Source of the DNA: an uncultured Flavobacteriales bacterium
GTDB taxonomy: Bacteria > Bacteroidota > Bacteroidia > Flavobacteriales_D > Crocinitomicaceae
Assembly: GCA_905479845.1 (NCBI GenBank)
Contig: CAJQOB010000073.1
Location: 1-5,006 of the forward strand
DNA length: 5,006 bases
Direction of reading: 5' to 3'
In this document: positions 1-5,006 of the stretch, piece by piece
Position numbering within the stretch: position 1 is the stretch's first letter
Layout: each line of letters begins with the position of its first letter
Program-made: the position numbers and the translations under genes
Notes under the pieces: generated by a model
What the model was told of the DNA's origin: nothing
The model's input: only the letters and a program-made list of their open reading frames with translations
Database searches by the model: none

Positions 1-183
1 GTTAGCTACGACGGAAATATCGAAGCGATTGATGTAGTGGATATGTTAGGAAGAGTTATTGTTCTTCCAACAGATCTTACAACAGGATTAGTAGATGGAT
101 CACAATTGGCTTATGGTCGATACATGGTTCGTGTAACTACTGAGAAATCTGTGTTGACTACGGAGATCGTTATTGCACGATAA
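1..183 (+). CDS. T9SS-exported protein, C-terminal fragment (type A sorting domain)
   Basis: Frame 1 is open from the left edge to TAA at 181-183, giving the last 60 residues of a protein that begins outside the window. The fragment carries the pattern of a type-A T9SS C-terminal domain: a central V-V-D-M-L-G-R-V segment (residues 12-19), then a L-x-x-G-x-Y-x-V-R-V motif (about 36-45) and a short final beta strand ending in IVIAR. In Bacteroidota such domains route a Sec-exported protein through the type IX system and are cleaved as the cargo is anchored or released at the cell surface. It aligns well with the end of the protein encoded at 1145-3175 (shared pattern I-x-V-x-D-x-x-G-R, P-x-D-L, G-x-Y-x-V-R-V-x-T-E), so the two cargos share a sorting signal. 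The functional part is not visible, so whether this is an adhesin or an enzyme cannot be said. Confidence 0.85.
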   Translation, partial: VSYDGNIEAIDVVDMLGRVIVLPTDLTTGLVDGSQLAYGRYMVRVTTEKSVLTTEIVIAR

Positions 184-204
184 ATAGTTTTCAATAAAAT
201 AAGG

Positions 205-240
205 AAGAGGTCATTCGAAAGGATGACCTCTTTTTGTTTT
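205..240 (+). terminator. Rho-independent terminator after the T9SS cargo gene
   Basis: A perfect 10-bp stem (205-214 with 223-232) is extended by a U-G and a C-G pair and closed by a GAAA tetraloop (217-220). The descending arm runs straight into a T-rich tract (231-240, TTTTTGTTTT). It sits 21 nt after the TAA at 181-183, so it ends that transcript and implies that the channel gene downstream has its own promoter. Confidence 0.9.
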
Positions 241-293
241 AAGAAAGAGAGTCTTAACTGAAACCGAATCTAAAACTCTACGTATCTGAAAAC

Positions 294-1088
294 ATGCGTA
301 AAAAGATAAATGAGGTTATTTTCGGAACAACGACTAAATCTGGTCGTAATTTTGATCTGATTTTATTGGTACTCATCGTTCTTTCGGTACTCATGGTAAT
401 GATTGAGAGCGTGAAGGTTTGGAGTGCAGAATATCCAAACCTATTCTACTACGCGGAGTGGGGGTTCACAATCTTCTTTACGATTGAATATTTACTTAGA
501 ATTGCAGTTGCGCCCAAACCTTGGAAGTACATGACGAGTACATGGGGTATAATTGATCTACTTTCCATCATTCCGACGTATTTAACGCCGTTTTTGAGTG
601 GATATACATCTTTACGTGCAATTCGGGCGTTGAGGCTTCTGAGGGTGTTTAGAATCCTTAAATTGAATCGCTTCACTTCTGAATCACAGGCTTTGTTCCA
701 CTCTTTGCGAGCATCCTACTATAAAATCATGGTGTTTTTCTTTTTTGTGTTCATGATAATGATCCTAACAGGAACAGTCATGTACGTTGTAGAGGGAGGG
801 GAACATGGTTTTGATAGCATTCCTGCAAGTATTTATTGGGCAATTGTGACTACCACTACCGTTGGGTACGGGGATGTTGTTCCAACTACCGAAATAGGAA
901 AAATGCTTGCTTCCCTGATGATGATTACTGGTTACGTAATAATCGCTGTGCCGACAGGATTAATTACGGTTGGAATGGCTCGTTACAAATCAGATGGAAA
1001 GGAGGATAATCTTTGCGAAAACTGTGGGCACGATAATCCATTTGGTTCTATTTATTGCAATCAGTGCGGTCACGAGGCGATTAGCTAA
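294..1088 (+). CDS. Voltage-gated-type potassium channel with C-terminal zinc ribbon
   Basis: This 264-residue inner-membrane protein has the six-helix plan of Kv-type ion transporters. S1 is about 20-37, S2 52-72 and S3 84-97 (with acidic D88). S4 carries basic residues at every third position (R108, R111, R114, R117, R120, K123), the voltage-sensor pattern. S5 is about 143-166, the pore helix 177-187, and the selectivity filter T-V-G-Y-G-D is at 189-194, indicating K+ selectivity. S6 (about 202-228) contains the A-V-P-T-G hinge typical of bacterial Kv channels. After a short linker comes a C-x2-C...C-x2-C zinc ribbon (C241, C244, C255, C258). There is no RCK, cyclic-nucleotide or long cytoplasmic domain. 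The predicted role is voltage-dependent K+ flux; the ribbon's role is unknown. The ATG at 294 places S1 normally, and no Shine-Dalgarno is visible, as is common in Bacteroidota. It is isolated from the upstream gene by a terminator. Confidence 0.92.
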   Translation: MRKKINEVIFGTTTKSGRNFDLILLVLIVLSVLMVMIESVKVWSAEYPNLFYYAEWGFTIFFTIEYLLRIAVAPKPWKYMTSTWGIIDLLSIIPTYLTPFLSGYTSLRAIRALRLLRVFRILKLNRFTSESQALFHSLRASYYKIMVFFFFVFMIMILTGTVMYVVEGGEHGFDSIPASIYWAIVTTTTVGYGDVVPTTEIGKMLASLMMITGYVIIAVPTGLITVGMARYKSDGKEDNLCENCGHDNPFGSIYCNQCGHEAIS

Positions 1089-1144
1089 TTCGATTTTGTC
1101 AAGAGTTTGCTTCTTAGTACATTGCGGTATAAATTCTGCTAGTA

Positions 1145-3175
1145 ATGATACTTCCAACTAACCAACGACTATTTTCTGTCGTATTTGTCATTTTTTCTTT
1201 CTTCTCATTTTCACAAACGAATGCTGGCTCTGACGAAACTATTTGTCATTTAGAATCGCCGTATACTTTGTTTGGTTTGTCTCCAGCAGGTGGTACTTGG
1301 TCTGGAACTGATGTTTCTCCAAGTGGTGTGTTCACTCCATCTGCAACAGGAGCATACGTCTTAACCTATACACAAGGGGGGAATTCTGACACCAAAACGG
1401 TAACGGTAAATCAACCAGTTTCAAGCTTTGTTTTGAATCCTTCCATCGGTTGTGCTATTCCTCATACGGTCTTTTTCACGGATCAATCAACTCTACCAGA
1501 TACCTGGTTCTGGGATTTTGGGGATGCAAATACATCAACCGTACAAAACCCCGTACACAACTATACAACTTCTGGTAGCTTTGTGGTTACATTGACTGTT
1601 ACAGACACAATAAATGGTTGTTCCTCTGTGTCAACTGATACGGTTGAGGTTGATATTGCGTCAGCCAATTTCAATATTTCTCCAGCTTTCGGTTGTGGAC
1701 CATTGACCGTTAATTTTTCTGATGCTTCAACTGTTTCTGGATCAACCGTTGATTCTTGGTCATGGGATTTTGGAGACGGTGCCACGTCAACGCAAGCTAG
1801 TCCCACGCATGTTTATGATACTCCGGGGATTTATACGCCAATTATGACGATTACCACACCGAGTGGCTGTACAAGTACGCACTCTGTGCCTGCGGGAGTT
1901 CAGGTAATCGGTCCAGATGTGAATTTTGGAGGGGATGCTCTCACTTCAGATTGCTTTCCTCTCTCGGTGAATTTCACGGATTCAACCATTTTCGGAGCGC
2001 CAATTACCTCCTGGACTTGGGATTTCGGAGATGGAAACGGTTCGAACGTACAAAATCCATCATACGAGTACACGGTAGGGGGTAGTTTTGACGTGTCTTT
2101 AGCGATTACAGATATCGATGGATGTTCTAGAACACTTGTGTTTCCTGATTACGTAGTCATTGAGGATGTAATACCACCATCAATTACTTGCCCAACAGAT
2201 CTTACTTTACCAACGGATGTTGGAGTGTGTAGCTTAAGCAGTCCTTCAATTGGAATGGCGGTTGCGACTGACAATTGTACGATTGCTTCAACCGTGAATG
2301 ATCTTCCAGTAACGCTTTTCCCAGGAGTGACGAACGTGACTTGGACAACTACCGACGATACTGGACTAACAGCGACTTGTGTTCAGTCTATTACTGTTCT
2401 TGATGAATCGACGAGTTCGACAATTGCTGAATCTGCCTGTGATACTTACACGGCGCCGAGTGGAGCAATCTTAACATCCACAGGAAGTTATTTGGACGTA
2501 ATCCCTAATGCCGCTGGTTGTGATTCTAATATCACCATCAACCTTGATTTGAATTTCAGCTTTCTGAACTCTGTTACCGATGTTGGTTGCGGAGGAAGTT
2601 ATACTTCTGGATCTGGTCAAACGTACACTACGTCAGGAACATATACTGAATTGCTAACAACAGTAGGGGGTTGTGATAGCACGATTACTTTAATCATCAG
2701 CGTTGAGGATTTGGACGCAACAATTACTCAAAACGAAACTACTTTAACTACGAACTGGACGGGGGCAGAGAGTTATCAGTGGATCGATTGTTCGGATAAT
2801 TCCATCATTGTAGGAGCGACAAATACTACCTATGTGACCTTCGCGAATGGTGATTACGCCGTAATTGTTCCAAGTCCGAACTGTACAGATACGTCGGCGT
2901 GTACAACTGTGAACTCGGCATTTTTGGATGAGTTGGAAGCGAACCCGATTTTTTTATATCCAAATCCAACAAGTGGTGGAGAGACTAAGGTCTTTTTTGA
3001 TGGAACCATTCGCGCGATTAATGTTATTGATGTATTTGGAAGAATAGTCGATGTGCCTGTTGATTTGGAGGCTGGTAAAATTTCTACGAGCGATTTGAAA
3101 TCAGGTAATTATATTGTTCGCGTAAAAACTGAGTCTGGAATCTACATAGTTGATATGATGATTACTCAGATGTAA
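1145..3175 (+). CDS. Secreted PKD/HYR multidomain surface protein with T9SS C-terminal domain
   Basis: This is a complete 676-residue exported protein. A signal peptide (hydrophobic about 9-22, likely cleavage near S23/Q24) is followed by a Gly/Thr-rich module with a G-G-T-W-S-G motif (27-89), a type common in Flavobacteriales surface proteins. Three PKD domains follow (about 91-171, 172-254, 255-342), each with the W-x-W-D-F-G-D core at 121-127, 205-211 and 290-296. Then come a HYR domain (343-420), two Cys-containing repeats ending in G-C-D-S (428-520), an Ig-like stretch (521-590), and a type-A T9SS domain (about 597-676) starting with L-Y-P-N-P-T. No catalytic domain is visible, so adhesion or a structural surface role is inferred. 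The ATG at 1145 is the only ATG between the in-frame stop at 1130 and the signal peptide. The signal peptide n-region is weakly charged (only R8). The next gene starts 31 nt later and may be co-transcribed. Confidence 0.92.
   Translation: MILPTNQRLFSVVFVIFSFFSFSQTNAGSDETICHLESPYTLFGLSPAGGTWSGTDVSPSGVFTPSATGAYVLTYTQGGNSDTKTVTVNQPVSSFVLNPSIGCAIPHTVFFTDQSTLPDTWFWDFGDANTSTVQNPVHNYTTSGSFVVTLTVTDTINGCSSVSTDTVEVDIASANFNISPAFGCGPLTVNFSDASTVSGSTVDSWSWDFGDGATSTQASPTHVYDTPGIYTPIMTITTPSGCTSTHSVPAGVQVIGPDVNFGGDALTSDCFPLSVNFTDSTIFGAPITSWTWDFGDGNGSNVQNPSYEYTVGGSFDVSLAITDIDGCSRTLVFPDYVVIEDVIPPSITCPTDLTLPTDVGVCSLSSPSIGMAVATDNCTIASTVNDLPVTLFPGVTNVTWTTTDDTGLTATCVQSITVLDESTSSTIAESACDTYTAPSGAILTSTGSYLDVIPNAAGCDSNITINLDLNFSFLNSVTDVGCGGSYTSGSGQTYTTSGTYTELLTTVGGCDSTITLIISVEDLDATITQNETTLTTNWTGAESYQWIDCSDNSIIVGATNTTYVTFANGDYAVIVPSPNCTDTSACTTVNSAFLDELEANPIFLYPNPTSGGETKVFFDGTIRAINVIDVFGRIVDVPVDLEAGKISTSDLKSGNYIVRVKTESGIYIVDMMITQM
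1415..2170 (+). repeat. Three tandem PKD-domain repeats within the surface protein
   Basis: Three consecutive units of about 81-88 codons each encode one PKD beta-sandwich. Each has an N-terminal Cys near a (V/F)-x-F-x-(D/S) strand, the W-x-W-D-F-G-D core, a P-x-(H/Y)-x-Y segment about 15 residues later, and a closing G-C-(S/T) turn. The first and third units are also alike in DNA just after the core (shared GTACAAAA followed by YCC), which points to internal duplication with later divergence. Confidence 0.85.
2426..2704 (+). repeat. Two-copy Cys-containing surface repeat
   Basis: Protein residues about 428-470 and 479-520 follow the same plan: a Cys followed by a Y-T, an S-G, a T-x-S-G-(S/T)-Y strand, and a closing G-C-D-S-x-I-T element. 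This kind of short repeat is frequent before T9SS domains in Bacteroidota surface proteins. The two cysteines per copy could form a disulfide; that is inference. Confidence 0.7.
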
Positions 3176-3206
3176 CCAGTTTCAATTTCTTACTTATTCT
3201 GGTGGT

Positions 3207-3743
3207 ATGAAGGGATTAGCATTTCTTTTCATCATGTTTGTTCCTTGGATAGGGAATTCTCAGATAGAGCCAACGAGGGACTCATTGGATACTGCAGTTC
3301 GTTACATGCCGAATCATGGAATGGTCCATTTGCGTTATTCTCTAGGTGTTTTCCCTGAAATTCAATTAATCAATAGCCCGGTAATTGGCGTTAGTGTTTC
3401 ATATGCACGTCTCATGGATGTTGAATGGACAGCTTGGGGTAGAGGTGTAAATGTGGGGGTTGAGTTTGATCCTCTTGAAAAGTTTTACGGGCCAAAAGTA
3501 ACCGTTTGGAGTGCCATGTTTGCTCTCTTTCTTGGTTTCAACGCAAGCTTCAGTACGATGTATTATTTCCAAGGTGATAGTGGAGGTTTGTATTGCCGTC
3601 CTGAAATAGGAATTGGAATTCCATGCATTCATTTGAAATACGGTTTCGGTTTTCGAGTGGCAGGCGACGTGCTCGATGGAGTTCAGCGGCATTCCCTTAC
3701 TTTGGGAGCTCATATTCCAATCTTCAAAATCAAAGAGCATTAA
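3207..3743 (+). CDS. Small exported protein of unknown function, possible outer-membrane beta barrel
   Basis: This encodes 178 residues. A short signal peptide (K2, hydrophobic 4-16, likely cleavage near S18/Q19) marks export. The mature part is rich in alternating aromatic/hydrophobic and small residues with many glycines (for example Y-G-P-K-V at 94-98, R-P-E-I-G-I-G at 131-137, K-Y-G-F-G-F at 144-149) and ends in a beta-like I-P-I-F-K-I stretch. That is compatible with a small outer-membrane beta barrel. The R-P-E-I-G-I-G plus K-Y-G-F combination resembles uncharacterised Bacteroidota proteins I recall, but I cannot name a family. Two cysteines (C130, C140) could pair. No lipobox and no T9SS domain are present. 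It starts 31 nt after the surface-protein stop, so co-transcription is plausible. The ATG at 3207 is chosen because it gives the signal peptide; no Shine-Dalgarno is visible. The function is unknown. Confidence 0.75.
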   Translation: MKGLAFLFIMFVPWIGNSQIEPTRDSLDTAVRYMPNHGMVHLRYSLGVFPEIQLINSPVIGVSVSYARLMDVEWTAWGRGVNVGVEFDPLEKFYGPKVTVWSAMFALFLGFNASFSTMYYFQGDSGGLYCRPEIGIGIPCIHLKYGFGFRVAGDVLDGVQRHSLTLGAHIPIFKIKEH

Positions 3744-3745
3744 AA

Positions 3746-3776
3746 AACCCTGACATTCCTAAGGATCGTCAGGGTT
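3746..3776. terminator. Hairpin at the convergent gene ends, probable terminator
   Basis: A perfect 9-bp stem (AACCCTGAC at 3746-3754 with GTCAGGGTT at 3768-3776) begins 2 nt after the TAA of the small exported protein. A weaker inner stem (3755-3758 with 3763-3766) extends it. On the + strand the following bases (CTATATATAG) are a poor U tract. On the - strand the stem is followed by a run of Ts (complement of 3742-3747). It may therefore act in both directions, as a second barrier for groEL transcripts and an end for the + strand genes. Confidence 0.65.
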
Positions 3777-3795
3777 CTATATATAGTCGTTCTAG

Positions 3796-3894
3796 CTATC
3801 CGATCGAGTCGGGAAGATAGAAACGGAAAAAGGACCGAACAAGAGCTCAGTCCTTTATGCTCTTTAAAACTGTTTCAAAACTATCAGATCGAGT
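3796..3894. repeat. Short direct repeat CTATCnGATCGAGT
   Basis: Positions 3796-3809 and 3881-3894 match at 13 of 14 bases (the sixth base is C in the first copy and A in the second), 85 nt apart start to start. The first copy lies in a small imperfect hairpin (CCGA 3800-3803 with TCGG 3809-3812; CTAT 3796-3799 with ATAG 3817-3820). No function is evident. Confidence 0.4.
3827..3856 (-). terminator. Probable groEL terminator hairpin
   Basis: Read on the - strand, AAAGGAC (3856-3850) pairs with GTCCTTT (3835-3829), with a 14-nt loop containing GAGCTC. The descending arm runs into TTTTT. It lies 86-115 nt past the groEL stop codon and is oriented to end that transcript. The stem is short and the loop large, so confidence is moderate. 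Confidence 0.55.
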
Positions 3895-3941
3895 TAAACC
3901 TTTATGACAAAGATTAGTTAAAAGTTTTGAACGGTTTTTGA

Positions 3942-5006
3942 TTACATCATTCCGCCTGGCATACCACCTGGCATTCCGCCCGGCATTGCACCAGCTGATT
4001 CATCAACAGGTTCGTCAACAATCACACATTCTGTTGTCAATAGCATTGAAGCGATTGATGCAGCATTTTCGATAGCAACTCTACTTACTTTAGCAGGATC
4101 AATAACTCCGGCTTTGTATAATTCTTCGAATTTTTCAGTTCTAGCATTATATCCAAAATCATTTTTCCCTTCTCTAACTTTCTGTACAATTACAGCTCCT
4201 TCACCACCAGCATTTGCTACAATTTGTCTTAAAGGTTCTTCAACTGCTCTTTTTACAATCTCGATTCCTGTTTTTTCGTCTTCATTTACACCTTCAACTT
4301 TATTAATAGCATCTAATGTTCTGATTAAAGCAACTCCACCACCTGGTATAATTCCTTCTTCAATAGCAGCTTTTGTTGCAGCAAGTGCATCATCAACTCT
4401 ATCTTTTTTCTCCTTCATTTCAACTTCAGTAGCTGCACCGATATAAAGAATAGCAACACCACCTGATAGCTTCGCAAGTCTCTCTTGTAGTTTCTCCTTG
4501 TCGTAATCAGAAGTTGCTTCTTCGATCTGGGTACGAATCTGCGCAACGCGAGCGCTGATGTCATCATGGCTGCCTTCACCGTCAATAACGGTGGTGTTTT
4601 CTTTCGTCACCTGGATACGCTTGGCGCTGCCGAGCTGTTCGAGAGTGGCTGTTTCAAGGCTCAGGCCGACTTCTTCAGAAATCACCTGCCCGCCTGTCAG
4701 AATGGCAATATCCTGCAGCATAGCTTTACGTCGATCACCAAAACCGGGGGCCTTGACGGCGCAAACTTTTACAATGCCTCGAATGTTATTGACCACCAGG
4801 GTTGCAAGTGCTTCGCCTTCAATATCTTCAGCAATAATCAGCAGAGGGCGGCCGGCTTTAGCAACAGCTTCTAGAACAGGAAGCAGTTCGCGGATATTTG
4901 AAATCTTTTTTTCGTTAATCAGGATCAGCGGATTCTCCATATCAGTGCTCATGCTGTCCTGGTTATTAACGAAGTAAGGAGACAGGTAGCCGCGGTCAAA
5001 CTGCAT
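3942..5006 (-). CDS. groEL: Chaperonin GroEL (60 kDa, Cpn60/HSP60), C-terminal two thirds
   Basis: GroEL forms the double-ring ATP-driven folding chamber of the cytosol, with GroES as lid. The 354 visible residues match E. coli GroEL from about residue 193 to its end; about 192 N-terminal residues lie beyond the right edge, so the Met at the edge is internal and not the start. Visible are the apical substrate-binding segment (R-G-Y-L-S-P-Y-F, residues 5-12), the A-P-G-F-G-D-R-R-K segment (86-94), the catalytic Asp of the ATPase (D206, equivalent to D398), the G-G-G-V-A-L nucleotide loop (222-227), I-D-P (302-304) and a flexible GGMP-repeat tail ending in MM. Residues 1 to about 158 are gammaproteobacteria-like with CGN arginine codons; residues from about 176 are Bacteroidota-like with AGA only. 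The gene may therefore be chimeric. groES, usually upstream, would lie outside the window. Confidence 0.95.
   Translation of the reverse strand: MQFDRGYLSPYFVNNQDSMSTDMENPLILINEKKISNIRELLPVLEAVAKAGRPLLIIAEDIEGEALATLVVNNIRGIVKVCAVKAPGFGDRRKAMLQDIAILTGGQVISEEVGLSLETATLEQLGSAKRIQVTKENTTVIDGEGSHDDISARVAQIRTQIEEATSDYDKEKLQERLAKLSGGVAILYIGAATEVEMKEKKDRVDDALAATKAAIEEGIIPGGGVALIRTLDAINKVEGVNEDEKTGIEIVKRAVEEPLRQIVANAGGEGAVIVQKVREGKNDFGYNARTEKFEELYKAGVIDPAKVSRVAIENAASIASMLLTTECVIVDEPVDESAGAMPGGMPGGMPGGMM
3948..3983 (-). repeat. 12-nt tandem repeat encoding the GGMP tail of GroEL
   Basis: Three 12-nt units (3948-3959, 3960-3971, 3972-3983), differing at one to three positions, encode the repeated G-G-M-P before the terminal M. 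This is the normal disordered GroEL C-terminal tail that lies in the central cavity; such tandem coding repeats often vary in copy number. Confidence 0.75.
4479..4535. other. Composition and phylogenetic switch point within groEL
   Basis: All eight arginine codons of groEL left of this interval (including the one at 4479-4481) are AGA; all nine to the right (from 4533-4535) are CGC, CGT or CGA. Hand-counted GC is about 38.5% for 3961-4500 and about 49.6% for 4561-5006. CTG leucine codons are frequent on the right and absent on the left. The interval encodes the highly conserved stretch E-E-A-T-S-D-Y-D-K-E-K-L-Q-E-R, near the apical/intermediate domain boundary. The reading frame continues unbroken across it. 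It is best read as a junction between two source sequences, by assembly or by recombination. Confidence 0.75.

Noticed and set aside
241..293. Bacteroidota-type promoter (TTG ... TAnnTTTG) before the channel gene
   Set aside because: A promoter is expected here because of the upstream terminator, but I could not find a -7 element matching TAnnTTTG. The same search failed at 1089-1144. No site is claimed.
1021..1085. Zinc ribbon as a separate fused gene product or a frameshift artefact
   Set aside because: The ribbon follows S6 in the same frame with a short linker and ends at a normal stop, and C-terminal ribbons are known in bacterial ion transporters. It belongs to the channel.
970..1161. 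63-codon + strand frame overlapping the channel 3' end and the surface-protein start
   Set aside because: It is out of frame with the zinc ribbon, whose cysteine pattern proves the channel frame. Its translation shows no family features.
1561..1806. Short - strand open frames at 449-676, 1561-1806 and 3399-3740
   Set aside because: Each lies wholly inside a well-supported + strand gene and has no recognisable domain, signal peptide or start signal.
1415..2170. CRISPR-like or mobile repeat array
   Set aside because: The repetition is at the protein-domain level (PKD modules of 80-odd codons). There are no short identical repeats with spacers, and no terminal inverted repeats or transposase.
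3623..3820. 65-codon + strand frame running through the hairpin at 3746-3776
   Set aside because: It overlaps the end of the exported-protein gene out of frame and then reads through a terminator-like hairpin; its basic Arg/Ser-rich translation is not convincing.
4558..4977. Long + strand open frames opposite groEL (4114-4446, 4558-4977, 4566-4874)
   Set aside because: They are antisense to a clearly conserved groEL frame, have low-complexity Ser/Ala-rich translations and show no motif. They are shadows of the real gene.
5004..5006. ATG at the right edge as the groEL start codon
   Set aside because: This Met matches the internal Met just before Q-F-D-R-G-Y-L (about residue 193 of E. coli GroEL). 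The frame is open to the edge, so the gene is simply cut there.

Overview
The window looks like a fragment of a Bacteroidota genome, most likely Flavobacteriales or a close relative. The evidence is two type-A type IX secretion (T9SS) sorting domains, a PKD/HYR surface protein of the gliding-bacteria kind, genes without a Shine-Dalgarno sequence, and a GroEL C-terminus with the Bacteroidota signature and a GGMP tail. No placement below order is supported.

Layout: positions 1-183 hold the 3' end of a T9SS-exported protein, closed by a strong intrinsic terminator (205-240). A six-transmembrane voltage-gated-type K+ channel with a C-terminal zinc ribbon follows (294-1088). Next is a complete 676-residue secreted protein with three PKD domains, one HYR domain, two Cys-containing repeats and a T9SS C-terminal domain (1145-3175). 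A small secreted protein of unknown function, probably of the outer membrane, starts 31 nt later (3207-3743). These genes are all on the + strand. A convergent intergenic region with hairpins (3744-3941) separates them from the 3' part of groEL on the - strand (3942 to the right edge). GroEL's first ~192 residues lie outside the window.

The secreted and outer-membrane products plausibly share a cell-surface role. The K+ channel and the chaperonin have no evident functional link to them. I see no defence system, mobile element, CRISPR array or RNA gene.

The most notable observation is inside groEL. The part left of about 4480 is AT-rich, uses only AGA for arginine and is Bacteroidota-like in protein sequence. 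The part right of about 4533 is about 50% GC, uses only CGN for arginine and reads like a gammaproteobacterial GroEL. The switch lies in one of the gene's most conserved stretches, close to the contig or window end. A chimeric assembly is the simplest explanation; a true inter-phylum recombinant is the alternative to exclude. I found no convincing previously undescribed system.
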